Source: Asticcacaulis sp. UBA2476
Lineage (GTDB): Bacteria; Pseudomonadota; Alphaproteobacteria; Caulobacterales; Caulobacteraceae
Assembly (NCBI GenBank): GCA_002342035.1
Contig: DDPE01000090.1
Location: 186,001-250,000, forward strand
Length of the DNA stretch: 64,000 nucleotides
Direction of reading: 5' to 3'
Part shown: piece after piece, positions 27,089 through 36,136 of the stretch
Position numbering within the stretch: position 1 is the first letter of the stretch
How the letters are laid out: the number at the start of each line of letters is the position of its first letter
The notes under the pieces: model-generated
What the model saw: only the letters and a program-made list of their open reading frames with translations
The model's database searches: none
What the model was told of the DNA's origin: nothing
Made by a program: the position numbers and the translations under genes

Positions 27089-27835
27089 ATGAGCGACTAT
27101 AAAGGTCAATACTCTTCGGCACCTACGGTTGACCTCGCCTATGACGAGGGCTTACGTAAGTTCATGCTCGGCGTCTACAACAAGATGGGGCTGGGCCTCG
27201 TCCTGACGGGCGTGCTCGCCTGGGCGGCAGCGAATGTGCCTGCCATTCAGCAACTGATGTTCAATATCACCGCTGATGGCCGTTTTGCGGGCTATACCAT
27301 CCTGGGCTATGTCATTACCTTTGCCCCTGTGGTTATCCTGCTGGGTGCAGGTTTTGTGATGAAAAACCCAACGGTCGCGACCACGACGGCCCTTTATTGG
27401 GTGGTGGTCGCTTTGATCGGCCTGTCGACCGGCGCTAACTTCCTCATCTACACCGGCGGCTCGATCGCCACGACCTTCTTTGTGACGGCGGCGGCCTTTG
27501 GTGCGCTCAGCCTGTTTGGTTACACCACCAAAAAGGATCTGTCGGCCTGGGGTAAGTTCCTGTTCATGGCTGTGATCGGCCTGATCATTGCCTCGCTGGT
27601 CAATATGTTCATGAAGTCGCCGATCTTCTACCTGCTGATCTCAGGCGCGGGCGTGCTGATCTTCTCGGCTCTGATCGCGTTTGAAACCCAAAGCCTTAAG
27701 CGCACCTACTATGCGCTGGGCGGCGATGAGGCAGGTACGGCTATGGCCACCAACTATGGTGCGCTGTCGCTCTACATCAGCTTCATCAACCTGTTCCAGT
27801 TCCTGTTGGCCTTTATGGGTGTACGCCGAGACTAA
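27089..27835 (+). CDS. BAX inhibitor-1 / YccA family membrane protein
   Basis: 248 residues from the ATG at 27089 with an AAGGGA site upstream; an upstream codon at 27056 lacks one. Seven hydrophobic segments (from about VYNKMGLGLVLTGVLAWAA to YISFINLFQFLLAFMGV) and the C-terminal YISFINLF.QFLL pattern identify the BI-1 (UPF0005/YccA-YbhL) family, which in eukaryotes and bacteria acts as a pH-gated calcium leak and, as YccA, as an FtsH substrate. It lies in the inner membrane. Single gene with its own terminator. Confidence 0.9.
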   Translation: MSDYKGQYSSAPTVDLAYDEGLRKFMLGVYNKMGLGLVLTGVLAWAAANVPAIQQLMFNITADGRFAGYTILGYVITFAPVVILLGAGFVMKNPTVATTTALYWVVVALIGLSTGANFLIYTGGSIATTFFVTAAAFGALSLFGYTTKKDLSAWGKFLFMAVIGLIIASLVNMFMKSPIFYLLISGAGVLIFSALIAFETQSLKRTYYALGGDEAGTAMATNYGALSLYISFINLFQFLLAFMGVRRD

Positions 27836-27857
27836 TCGGGTTTAAATACAGTGTTGA

Positions 27858-27892
27858 AGCCCCTTCGGAAATCCGTCCGAAGGGGCTTTTTC
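27858..27892 (+). terminator. Rho-independent terminator
   Basis: Stem AGCCCCTTCGG / CCGAAGGGGCT (11 bp, 8-base loop) followed by TTTTTC, 22 bases after the BAX-inhibitor-family stop. Confidence 0.85.
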
Positions 27893-27991
27893 GTTAATCC
27901 TTTGCACACAAAAACATCACAGATGTGCAATACCCCTGACATCGACGCGGTTTACTGAACCGTTCTGATCGCTGGATCAGGGGGCTATGTT

Positions 27992-29686
27992 ATGAAGCTG
28001 TCGCGTCGTCGTGCGTTACTGTCACTGGCTGCCGTAGGGAGTGCGCCCGCTTTGGGGGCCTCTGAGGTTTCGCCGCAGCTCAAAGGTCTGCATTTCGCCC
28101 ACGGTGTGGCGTCGGGTGATCCGCTCAAAGACCGCGTGATCCTGTGGACGCGGCTGTCTGGCGCACAATCCCCGACCGAAGTGACCTATGATATCGCCGC
28201 CGACGAAGCGTTTTCCCAAATCATCACTACCGGCAAATTTCGCACCGATGCCGGCCGAGACTATACGGTCAAGGTCGATGCTGCGGGCCTGAAACCCGGC
28301 ACCACCTATTATTACCGCTTCCGCGCCGGTGAGGCCATCTCATCCACAGGCCGCACCCAGACCCTGCCTGAAAACACCGATAAGCTGGTCATGGCAGTGG
28401 CGTCGTGCTCGTTGCACCCCAACGGCTATTTCAATGCCTATAAGGCCCTTGCCGAATTGCCTGACGTCGATGTGGTCGTGCATCTGGGCGACTATATCTA
28501 CGAATATGGGTCAGCGGTTACCGCCTACGGCATGACCAATGGCCAGATGTTGAGCCGCATCCCCCAGCCGCCCCATGAGATCGTCAGCCTTGATGACTAC
28601 CGTTTGCGTCATGCGCAGTATAAGGCTGATCCAGATCTTCAGGCCGCCCATGCCCGCGCGGCGTGGATCTGCGTCTTTGACGACCATGAAATCACCAATG
28701 ACCCCTGGTACGGCGGTGCCGAGAACCACAATCCCGGCGAAGGCGATTGGTTTGAGCGCAAGGCCAAGGGCTTAAAAGCCTACCGCGAATGGATGCCAAT
28801 CCGCGATCCTGCGCCTGGGCAATTGTCAGACGCCATCTATCGCTCGTTCCGCTTTGGTAAGCTGGCCGAACTGATCATGGTCGAGACCCGGCTGCTGGCC
28901 CGCTCAAAGCAGCTCGATTACCAGCATGATGTTGAAATGCTCACCCTGCCCGACGGTACGCGCCAGCTTGATGTCGAAGCTTTCCGCAAAAAGCTCAACG
29001 ATCCGGCCCGCGAACTGTTTGGGCCTGAGCAGCGCCAGTGGCTGAAATCGACCCTGCAATCGTCAACGGACAACGATGTGCGCTGGCAGGTGCTCGGCAA
29101 TCAGGTCGTCATGGCCCGCGTCGCTGGCCCCGATGTCAATAAGGTACTGGGGCCTGAGAAAATCAAAACCCTCATGCCGCTGATGCCCGAAGAGGCGCAA
29201 AAGTACCTGACGGCCATGATGGGCCTGTTCAGCCAGAACCCGCCTCTGCCGCTCAATCTCGATGCCTGGGACGGCTATCCGGCCGAGCGCGAGCGCTTTT
29301 ACGATATGATCAAGGCCACCAATGCCCGCGCCGTGGTGATTTCGGGCGACAGTCACTGCGCCTGGGCCAATCAGCTTCATGATGCGCAGGGTGAGCCGGT
29401 CGGCGTCGAATTGGGCGTGACCTCGATCACCAGCCCGACCCGCTGGCTGGATAAGATCCTGCCGGGCTATGAACTGGCCAAGGGACTGGCCGAGGTCAAC
29501 CCGGAAGTCCTTGATGCCGATGACAATTATAACGGCTTTATCCGCCTGACCCTGACGCCGGATCAGATGATCGGTGAGTGGATGACGGTCTCGACCATCA
29601 CCTCGCGCGAGTTTACGACGGCGTCGCAAAAAACCTTTGTGGCCCGCGCCGAAAATAAGCGTGCGGGGCCGCTCACAGTCGTGTGA
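27992..29686 (+). CDS. phoD: PhoD family alkaline phosphatase/phosphodiesterase
   Basis: 564 residues. The N-terminus KLSRRRALLSLAAVGSAPALGA is a twin-arginine export signal. The PhoD N-terminal domain shows FAHGVASGDPLKDRVILWTR, and the metallophosphatase core has VHLGDYIYEYG, FDDHEITND and ISGDSHCAWA, which carry the Ca2+/Fe3+ ligands. The enzyme releases phosphate from mono- and diesters in the periplasm. An AGGGGGC site is before the start. I see no clear Pho box in the 156-base spacer. Confidence 0.92.
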   Translation: MKLSRRRALLSLAAVGSAPALGASEVSPQLKGLHFAHGVASGDPLKDRVILWTRLSGAQSPTEVTYDIAADEAFSQIITTGKFRTDAGRDYTVKVDAAGLKPGTTYYYRFRAGEAISSTGRTQTLPENTDKLVMAVASCSLHPNGYFNAYKALAELPDVDVVVHLGDYIYEYGSAVTAYGMTNGQMLSRIPQPPHEIVSLDDYRLRHAQYKADPDLQAAHARAAWICVFDDHEITNDPWYGGAENHNPGEGDWFERKAKGLKAYREWMPIRDPAPGQLSDAIYRSFRFGKLAELIMVETRLLARSKQLDYQHDVEMLTLPDGTRQLDVEAFRKKLNDPARELFGPEQRQWLKSTLQSSTDNDVRWQVLGNQVVMARVAGPDVNKVLGPEKIKTLMPLMPEEAQKYLTAMMGLFSQNPPLPLNLDAWDGYPAERERFYDMIKATNARAVVISGDSHCAWANQLHDAQGEPVGVELGVTSITSPTRWLDKILPGYELAKGLAEVNPEVLDADDNYNGFIRLTLTPDQMIGEWMTVSTITSREFTTASQKTFVARAENKRAGPLTVV

Positions 29687-29749
29687 AGGGCTTGAAAACG
29701 GCACGGTTAGGGCGCACCTCATGAGCATCGTATTGTTCATTATTTTAAC

Positions 29750-29813
29750 GCGCATTTGAATCCGAAACGCAGTTCGGCGGAGCCAAAACCGCTGCACACT
29801 TTTCGAAATGCGC
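29750..29813. repeat. Dispersed hairpin repeat, copy 1
   Basis: Arms GCGCATTT (29750-29757) and AAATGCGC (29806-29813) enclose TGAATCCGAAAC and CCGCTGCACACTTTTCG. A second copy is at 54549-54592. The layout resembles the short palindromic repeats scattered through alphaproteobacterial intergenic DNA. Confidence 0.6.
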
Positions 29814-29829
29814 TCTTGAGGAAACACCC

Positions 29830-30366
29830 ATGTCCCTGCTTGCTCCCGAAAAACCCGCCGTATCCGTCGATATGTATTCCATGACCGTCCCTGTTCTGGT
29901 GCGGGCGCTCAAAAACCTGTCGCATCTGCTCGACAAAGCCGAAGCCCACGTCGAGGATAATGGCTTAAAACCCGAAGACATGCTGGGCGCGCGTTTGATT
30001 GAGGATATGCTGGCTCTGGTCAATCAGGTGCAACTGGCGACCGATACGGCTAAGGGGGCGGTGGCGCGTCTTGCCGGGGTTGATAATCCGTCCTTTGCCG
30101 ATATCGAAACCACCTTTGATGAACTTCATCAGCGGATTGATAAGACGATCGAGTTTATTAAATCGGTGGATCGCGACCTGTTTACGGGCGCTGAAACCCG
30201 TGATGTGACCTTAAAGGTGCGCGGCGGTGAGCTGCATTTTAAGGGCTTTGACTATCTGACCGGCTTTGTCCTGCCCAACCTGTTTTTCCACGTCACGACC
30301 GCCTACGGCATCATCCGCCATAAGGGCGTCAAGATCGGTAAGCTGGATTATCTCGGCCCGCGCTAG
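29830..30366 (+). CDS. DUF1993 family protein
   Basis: 178 residues, mainly helical, no signal peptide. Features include VDMYSMTVPVLVRALKNLSHLLDKAEAH at the N-terminus, DMLALVNQVQLATDTAKGAVARL in the middle and HVTTAYGIIRHKGVKIGKLDYLG at the C-terminus. These match the DUF1993 family, relatives of the DinB-like four-helix bundle fold. A role in metal-dependent stress chemistry is plausible for that fold but not shown. It is separated from phoD by a repeat element and is probably its own unit. Confidence 0.82.
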   Translation: MSLLAPEKPAVSVDMYSMTVPVLVRALKNLSHLLDKAEAHVEDNGLKPEDMLGARLIEDMLALVNQVQLATDTAKGAVARLAGVDNPSFADIETTFDELHQRIDKTIEFIKSVDRDLFTGAETRDVTLKVRGGELHFKGFDYLTGFVLPNLFFHVTTAYGIIRHKGVKIGKLDYLGPR

Positions 30367-30388
30367 AAATAAATATCATCCAAATTGC

Positions 30389-30423
30389 CACAGCCCTGCC
30401 CGGATCGTCCGCGCAGGGCTGTG
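30389..30423 (+). terminator. Stable hairpin after the DUF1993 gene
   Basis: CACAGCCCTGC and GCAGGGCTGTG are perfect 11-bp complements. There is no T run, so termination is uncertain; it may only stabilise the transcript end. Confidence 0.45.
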
Positions 30424-30537
30424 TCGTCATTGAACTGTGGTTAATTTTGGTTAATACTCAGGCTTAGTAGGGTGGCGTGGGTTGAAGTTTCCGGCGAATG
30501 CGGAAGCGTTAAGGCGGCCTGAACGGCTGGGGGTGAA

Positions 30538-31977
30538 ATGGTGTTTCCCGATTCCATAGAGGTGGCGGCTGGGCTGGTCTTTGTGTACCTGCTGATCAGC
30601 GTGATCACCACCATTGCGCGGGAATCGCTGGAAGGCTTTGTCAAAAGCCGGGGCCGGATGCTGGAACGCGGCGTCACCGAAATGCTGGGCCGTCATCATG
30701 GGCGCGGCGCTGAGAAATATGCGCTGGTCAAGGAGTTTTATACCCACCCCCTGATTCAGTCCTTGTATCAGGGCGACTATTCCACGCCGGATAAACGTAA
30801 ATTCCGCGCCGGACGTAACCTGCCGTCCTATATATCCTCGAACAGCTTTGCCGCCGCCCTGCTTGATATCGTGGCGGATAAGGGTGGCTATTCGACAATT
30901 GAGGGCCGCGATGTCAACAATCTGCTGGAGGCCTCAGAACGGTTAGAAGATCAGCGCCTGAAAAAAGTCGTGCAATTTGCCCTGTGCTCCAGCGGTGGTG
31001 ACTATCTTCAGGCCCAGAAACAGATCGAAAACTGGTACGATGCGTCGATGGTGCGGGTATCGGGCTGGTACCGGCGCGATACCCATAAGATCGTGTTCTG
31101 GTCAGGCCTTGCCGCCTCGGTCATCCTCAATATCAATACGTTCGTCATCGCGGACAGCCTCTACCGCGACCCGACCTTGCGTAAGGTGGCGGTGGCCAAG
31201 GCCGAAGCCTATATCGAACACAGCCGCGTCCAGACCGAACCCCGGCCGATCACGATTGACAATCTGCCGTCGTCTGAAGTGGCCGCCGATGTCTCGACGG
31301 CCGCAGTCCCGGCTATGGTGGCCCCGCCGGCGGTTCTCACCGAGCCTGCGGCCAATGCCGATATGGCCAAGACCTGGCAAAACCTGAAAACCGAAAAAGA
31401 CTATATCGATACGCTCGGCCTGCCGCTGGGGTGGAACGACAATACGCTGGAGTCGATGGAGCGCTTTTTCAATATCGCCGTACCGGAAGACGCCGCGGAT
31501 ACCCCGGCAGAGACCCCCGCTAATCCGACCGGCGTGCAAGGCTGGTTCGGTACCCAGTTTAATTATTTGGTCAAGCTGCTGGACGTGCGGATGGACGCCG
31601 AAGACGCGCTGGTGTTCGGCGGTAATTTCCTGCGCAATACCATCGGGCTTTTGACCATTATGCTGGGCTGGCTGATGACCGCGTTTGCTATCACGCTGGG
31701 GGCGCCGTTCTGGTTTGATATTTTGAACCGCCTGATGGTTATCCGCTCAACGCAAAAGCCCAAGGATGCGACCTCAACCGGCTCTCCCAATCTGTGGAAT
31801 ATTATTGGTGAAACTCCGCCCACGTCACCGGCCCCCGCGGCGGTCGTCAACTATTCCGGCGGCTATGTATCCTCAGCCTCATCCCCGCTGATTACCGCGC
31901 GCCTAGTCTCAAAGCCAGAAGATCAGGAAGCACTGGCGGCAATCGATCCCCATGAACGCCCCAGAGAAGACAGTTAG
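30538..31977 (+). CDS. Uncharacterised multi-domain membrane protein
   Basis: 479 residues. One membrane helix at the N-terminus (VAAGLVFVYLLISVITTIAR) is followed by a basic segment, FYTHPLIQSLYQG and LPSYISSNSFAAALLDIV, a second helix near 190 (IVFWSGLAASVILNINTFVIA), a Pro/Ala/Glu-rich region and two helices near 365-400 (NTIGLLTIMLGWLMTAFAITLGAPFWFDILNRL). I recognise the pattern from widespread uncharacterised bacterial proteins, without known function. The stop is 10 bases before the GH19 gene, suggesting joint expression. A partner or channel role for the hydrolase is only a guess. Confidence 0.65.
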   Translation: MVFPDSIEVAAGLVFVYLLISVITTIARESLEGFVKSRGRMLERGVTEMLGRHHGRGAEKYALVKEFYTHPLIQSLYQGDYSTPDKRKFRAGRNLPSYISSNSFAAALLDIVADKGGYSTIEGRDVNNLLEASERLEDQRLKKVVQFALCSSGGDYLQAQKQIENWYDASMVRVSGWYRRDTHKIVFWSGLAASVILNINTFVIADSLYRDPTLRKVAVAKAEAYIEHSRVQTEPRPITIDNLPSSEVAADVSTAAVPAMVAPPAVLTEPAANADMAKTWQNLKTEKDYIDTLGLPLGWNDNTLESMERFFNIAVPEDAADTPAETPANPTGVQGWFGTQFNYLVKLLDVRMDAEDALVFGGNFLRNTIGLLTIMLGWLMTAFAITLGAPFWFDILNRLMVIRSTQKPKDATSTGSPNLWNIIGETPPTSPAPAAVVNYSGGYVSSASSPLITARLVSKPEDQEALAAIDPHERPREDS

Positions 31978-31987
31978 GGGCGAAAGC

Positions 31988-32614
31988 ATGGTGGATGTTG
32001 TTCAGGCGCATTTGATCGCCATGGTGCCGAAAATCCGGCCTGACCGGGCCTTGAGCTATGCCGACGCCATCAATGATGTGCTGGCCGATGCGGAAATCGA
32101 CACCGCCCAGCGGCTGGTGCATTTCATGGCCCAGATCGCCCACGAAAGTGCCGGGTTTTCGGCGCTGGTTGAAAGCACCAACTATAAAAACGCCGCCTAT
32201 CTCGATAAAACCTTCAGCAATGTCAAAGGCCCGGCCCACGCGCAGGCCCTGATTGCCAAAGGGCCGGTGGCTATTGGTAACTGCATCTATGCCAACCGGC
32301 TCGGCAACGGCAACGAAGCTTCCGGCGACGGTTATCGTTATCGCGGGCGCGGCTTTATGATGATTACAGGCAAGAATAATTACCGCGAGGTCGAAGCCTA
32401 TTCCGGCCTACCGGTCATCGCCCACCCGGAACTGCTGGGGCAGGCGGGACCTGCCGCACAGGCCGCAGCGCGGTTCTGGCTGACGCGCAATATTAATACG
32501 GCGGCTGACGCCGATGATATCGCTGAGGTCACTCGTCTGATCAATGGTCCCGCCCGCCACGGCCTAGATCAGCGGCAGGTCTGGCTGAATAAAACCAAGG
32601 CCATCTGGCTATAG
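31988..32614 (+). CDS. GH19 family chitinase/endolysin-like hydrolase
   Basis: 208 residues from the ATG at 31988, preceded by AGGGG at 7 bases; an ATG at 31952 inside the previous gene has no ribosome site. The GH19 core is visible: HFMAQIAHESAGF with the catalytic Glu, then YRGRGFMMITGKNNY and RFWLTRNINTAADA. The family includes plant-type chitinases and phage or bacterial endolysins that cut peptidoglycan or chitin. No signal peptide is seen, so export would need another route. It is coupled to the unknown membrane protein upstream; no phage structural genes are nearby. Confidence 0.8.
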   Translation: MVDVVQAHLIAMVPKIRPDRALSYADAINDVLADAEIDTAQRLVHFMAQIAHESAGFSALVESTNYKNAAYLDKTFSNVKGPAHAQALIAKGPVAIGNCIYANRLGNGNEASGDGYRYRGRGFMMITGKNNYREVEAYSGLPVIAHPELLGQAGPAAQAAARFWLTRNINTAADADDIAEVTRLINGPARHGLDQRQVWLNKTKAIWL

Positions 32615-32697
32615 TCACAGCGAAGTGTAGCGGTAGTTCTTGCCGTTTCTGCGCGGGCGTCCCATCTTCTGGTTTTGCTTAAAACCGGAGCCCCGCG

Positions 32698-33321
32698 ATG
32701 ATCAATCTCTACACCTGGCGCACGCCCAATGGCCGCAAGATTTCCATAGCGCTCGAAGAATTTGGCCTGCCGTACACGGTGTTTCCGATTGATATTTCTA
32801 AGAATGAGCAATTCGCGCCGGACTTTCTCAAAATCTCCCCCAACAACAAAATCCCGGCCATTGTTGATGAAGATGCGGGCGGCCTGAGTGTCTTTGAATC
32901 GGGCGCGATCCTGATCTATCTGGCGGAAAAGACGGGTAAGTTCCTGCCCGCATCCGGCGCCTCCCGCTATAAGGTTCTGGAATGGCTCAACTGGCAAGTG
33001 GGAGGCATGGGGCCGATGTTCGGGCAATTCGGCCATTTCACCGTCTATGCGCCGGAAAAAATCCCCTATGCGGTTGAGCGCTACACCGGTGAGGTACGCC
33101 GTCTGCTGGGTGTGCTCGATAAGCGCCTGTCCGAGGCCGCTTACGTTGGGGGCGATGACTATTCGATAGCCGATATGGCCATCTTTCCATGGCTGGCGGG
33201 TTTGACCACCGGCTATAAGGCTGAGGCCCTTTTAGACGGTTTTAACTATGTTCAGGCTTACATTGATAAAATAGCTGCGCGTCCGGCGGTTGGGCGTGGT
33301 ATGTTAGTTCCGCAGGTCTGA
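32698..33321 (+). CDS. Glutathione S-transferase family protein
   Basis: 207 residues. The thioredoxin-like N-terminal domain has LYTWRTPNGRKISIALEE and NNKIPAIVDEDAG with FESGAILIYLAEKTG. The C-terminal helical domain has WQVGGMGPMFGQFGHF and YSIADMAIFPWLAGL. The TPNGRK motif and the MGPM.GQ segment place it with YghU/YfcG-type disulfide-reducing GSTs (Nu class), which use glutathione to reduce disulfides or peroxides. It is single and followed by the phasin gene. Confidence 0.9.
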   Translation: MINLYTWRTPNGRKISIALEEFGLPYTVFPIDISKNEQFAPDFLKISPNNKIPAIVDEDAGGLSVFESGAILIYLAEKTGKFLPASGASRYKVLEWLNWQVGGMGPMFGQFGHFTVYAPEKIPYAVERYTGEVRRLLGVLDKRLSEAAYVGGDDYSIADMAIFPWLAGLTTGYKAEALLDGFNYVQAYIDKIAARPAVGRGMLVPQV

Positions 33322-33353
33322 TCCGGCATGTGAGTTGAAAGATAAAAAAACAA

Positions 33354-33842
33354 ATGAAGCCTTTCCGTGCCCCGGCTAACCCGTTCACTGCGTGGACGGA
33401 TCTGGCCTTTAAGACCACTGAGATGATGATGGCTTCGGCCCATGTCATCAATCATCGCACCACGCAAATGATGAACTCTGATCCGATCCCCAGTGCGGCG
33501 GATCAGGCTGAGTTTAACCTGATGTCGCAGGAAAAGGTCGAGGCGGCGCACGAATCGATGTTCGCCATGACCCGCTATATGATGGGTCTGAACCAGCAGA
33601 TCGGCACTGAGACGTTTAAGCACATGATGGCTGGCACCAGCGATTTTATGTCGCTGGCCTTCAGTCAGACCCCTGAGCAGATGATGACCCGTCAGGCCAA
33701 GCTGATGCAGACCCTGACCGACAGTGCGGTCAGTGCGTCTCATCTTAGCCATACGACGGCGACGCTTGTGAACCGCGGCCTGAAGCCGCTTCATCGCCGC
33801 GCGACCGCCAATGCCAAGCGGCTTGGCACAAAGGGCAAATAA
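33354..33842 (+). CDS. Phasin-like PHA granule-associated protein
   Basis: 162 residues, all helical, amphipathic and rich in Met and Ala (TDLAFKTTEMMMASAHVINHRTT, FAMTRYMMGLNQQI, MMTRQAKLMQTLTDSA). The C-terminus is basic (RRATANAKRLGTKGK). This is the composition and length of the phasin family that coats polyhydroxyalkanoate granules. No PHA synthesis genes are in the window, so the assignment rests on sequence pattern only. It has its own start about 30 bases after the GST stop and may share its transcript. Confidence 0.7.
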   Translation: MKPFRAPANPFTAWTDLAFKTTEMMMASAHVINHRTTQMMNSDPIPSAADQAEFNLMSQEKVEAAHESMFAMTRYMMGLNQQIGTETFKHMMAGTSDFMSLAFSQTPEQMMTRQAKLMQTLTDSAVSASHLSHTTATLVNRGLKPLHRRATANAKRLGTKGK

Positions 33843-33896
33843 CAATCCATTTGCGGCGAGCCATCGTATCTAAGCTGATTAGATAAGGGTGGTGTG

Positions 33897-34601
33897 ATGG
33901 CGCATTTTCTTGTTATTGCCGGTTCAAGCGACATAGGCCGGGCGACCAAAGATCTGTTGACGGCGCAGGGGCATGACGTCACGTCCACGGCCCGCCAGCC
34001 TCAGTCGGATGACATCGCCCTCGACGCCACAGATTTTGCGGCGGTGGAGCAGGTGTTTGCCAAGGCGACGGAAGCGCACGGCCCAATCGACGGCGTGGTC
34101 AATTGCGCCGGATCGCTGTGGTTAAAGCCGGCCCACATGACCAGCGCTGATCAGTACCGGGCCGTGATCGATGCATCGCTGACCACCGCCTTTGCCGTCG
34201 TGCGCGCTGCTGCCAAACAGATGACGGCGGGCGGATCGGTGGTGTTGATATCCTCAGCCGCCGCTCACGAAGGCCTGGCCAATCACGAAGCCATTGCCGC
34301 GGCCAAGGCGGGCGTTGAAGGCTTGATGCGCTCGGCAGCGGCGACCTATGCGGGTCAAAATCTCAGGTTTAATGCCGTCGCCCCCGGTCTGGTGCAGACG
34401 CGGATGACGAAAGCGCTGACGGCTAACGACCTGTCGCGAAAAGTGTCTGAGTCCATGCACGCTCTGGGGCGGTTGGGCACGCCCGATGATATTGCCCGCG
34501 CGATTGTGTTCCTGCTCGATCCGGCCAATGACTGGATCACCGGTCAGGTGCTGGGGGTCGATGGCGGCTTAGGCGGTATCCGGCCCCGCACGAAAATATG
34601 A
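33897..34601 (+). CDS. Degenerate short-chain dehydrogenase linked to a photolyase
   Basis: 234 residues from the ATG at 33897 (AAGGG 7 bases upstream). An SDR Rossmann fold is clear: VIAGSSDIGRA at 6-15, VNCAGSLW near 69-75, ISSAAAH near 118-124 and NAVAPGLVQTRM. The dinucleotide loop has Asp in place of the last conserved Gly triplet position, and the Y-x3-K pair reads I133-A-A-A-K137, so the catalytic Tyr is missing. The stop overlaps the photolyase start (ATGA). Whether it is an enzyme, a flavin-reducing helper or a structural partner is unknown. Confidence 0.8.
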   Translation: MAHFLVIAGSSDIGRATKDLLTAQGHDVTSTARQPQSDDIALDATDFAAVEQVFAKATEAHGPIDGVVNCAGSLWLKPAHMTSADQYRAVIDASLTTAFAVVRAAAKQMTAGGSVVLISSAAAHEGLANHEAIAAAKAGVEGLMRSAAATYAGQNLRFNAVAPGLVQTRMTKALTANDLSRKVSESMHALGRLGTPDDIARAIVFLLDPANDWITGQVLGVDGGLGGIRPRTKI

Positions 34602-36136
34602 CGGTTCTGCGCGTAATTCTGGGCGATCAGTTATCGACGCGGCTTGAGATTATCCGCACCGCCGATCGGGCGCGTGACATTATCCTGATGGCTGAGGTCG
34701 GCGATGAAACCACCTATGTCAAGCACCATGTCAAAAAGATCGCCTTTGTGTTTGCGGCCATGCGCCATTATGCGCAGGCTTTGACGCAGGCGGGCTACAC
34801 TGTGCGCTATGTCAAACTGGATGACCTCGACAACAGCCACAGCCTGACCGGTGAGATTGAGCGGGCGGTGAAGGATTTAAGTCCTTCCGAGGTTATGGTG
34901 ACCGAGGCCGGAGAATGGCGCCTAAAAGAGGCGTTTGAAGATTTACAATCGCGGCTTACCGTCCCGATGACCATCCTGCCCGATACGCGGTTTTTGTGTT
35001 CGCACGATGAATTTGCCGCCTGGGCGTACGGCAAAAAAGACCTGCGGATGGAGTTTTTTTATCGTCACATGCGCACGCGCTATAACCTTTTGATGGATGC
35101 GCACGGCAAACCCTGCGGCGGGCAGTGGAACTTCGATAAGGACAATCGCCAGCCGCCAGTCAAGGGCCTTACCGCACCAAGACGGCTCAGTTTTAAAAAA
35201 GACGCCATGACGCGGGAAGTACTGGATCTGGTGCGGTCGCGGTTTCCAGATAACATCGGCCGGCTGGAACCGTTTCATTTCGCGGTTACGCGCACCCAGG
35301 CCCTGAAAGAACTGGATCATTTCATAGCGCATTGTTTGCCGTCATTCGGCACCTATCAGGACGCGATGGTGACGGATGAGCCCTACCTTTATCACTCATT
35401 ACTGGCGGCCTATATCAATGTCGGGTTCCTCTATCCGCTGGAGGTCTGCCAAAAGGCCGAAGCGGCGTATCGCGATGGCGTGGCACCGCTTAATGCCGTC
35501 GAGGGCTTTATCCGTCAGATATTGGGCTGGCGCGAATATGTGCGCGGCATTTATTGGCGGCACATGCCGGAATACCTCGATATGAATGCGCTGGATGCCC
35601 ATGAGGATTTGCCGTGGTTTTACTGGGACGCGGACACCAAAATGCACTGCGTCAAACAGGCGGTCACCCATACGCTTGACCATGCCTATTCTCACCATAT
35701 TCAGCGGCTGATGATCACCGGTAATTTTGCGCTGCTGGCCGGAATCGCGCCGCGTCAGATTCATGAATGGTATCTGGCCGTCTATGCCGATGCTTATGAA
35801 TGGGTGGAACTACCCAATACGCTGGGCATGGCGCTGCATGCCGATGGCGGGATTATGGCGTCAAAGCCCTATGCGGCGGGCGGCAACTATATCTCGAAAA
35901 TGAGCAATTTCTGCCAAAGCTGCCACTATGATGTGAAGGATGCGACGGGGTATCGCGCATGCCCGTTCAATAGCCTGTACTGGGATTTTATGAACCGCCA
36001 CCGTGATCGCTTCAAAGGTCATCATCGGCTGAACTATGCCTATGCGACATGGGGCCGGATGGGGGAGCCAAAGCAAGCCGCTTACCGCGCCCGCGCCGAT
36101 CAGGTCAGGCAAATGATGCGTGAAGGTGTACTATGA
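34598..36136 (+). CDS. Iron-sulfur (6-4) photolyase / cryptochrome (PhrB-like FeS-BCP)
   Basis: 512 residues, the length of the FeS bacterial cryptochrome/photolyase family. The four [4Fe-4S] ligands are at C351, C439, C442 and C455 with the C-x2-C-x12-C spacing of Agrobacterium PhrB (C350, C438, C441, C454). Other family features are the N-terminal VLRVILGDQLS and the C-terminal PYAAGGNYISKMSNFC. The protein binds FAD and a lumazine antenna and repairs (6-4) photoproducts with light. It sits between the degenerate SDR and the DUF2256 gene, both overlapping it. Confidence 0.93.
   Translation: MTVLRVILGDQLSTRLEIIRTADRARDIILMAEVGDETTYVKHHVKKIAFVFAAMRHYAQALTQAGYTVRYVKLDDLDNSHSLTGEIERAVKDLSPSEVMVTEAGEWRLKEAFEDLQSRLTVPMTILPDTRFLCSHDEFAAWAYGKKDLRMEFFYRHMRTRYNLLMDAHGKPCGGQWNFDKDNRQPPVKGLTAPRRLSFKKDAMTREVLDLVRSRFPDNIGRLEPFHFAVTRTQALKELDHFIAHCLPSFGTYQDAMVTDEPYLYHSLLAAYINVGFLYPLEVCQKAEAAYRDGVAPLNAVEGFIRQILGWREYVRGIYWRHMPEYLDMNALDAHEDLPWFYWDADTKMHCVKQAVTHTLDHAYSHHIQRLMITGNFALLAGIAPRQIHEWYLAVYADAYEWVELPNTLGMALHADGGIMASKPYAAGGNYISKMSNFCQSCHYDVKDATGYRACPFNSLYWDFMNRHRDRFKGHHRLNYAYATWGRMGEPKQAAYRARADQVRQMMREGVL

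Noticed and set aside
30440..30460. TTAA-N6-TTAA resembling a CtrA site before the unknown membrane protein
   Set aside because: The CtrA consensus has 7 bases between half-sites; the spacing here is 6.
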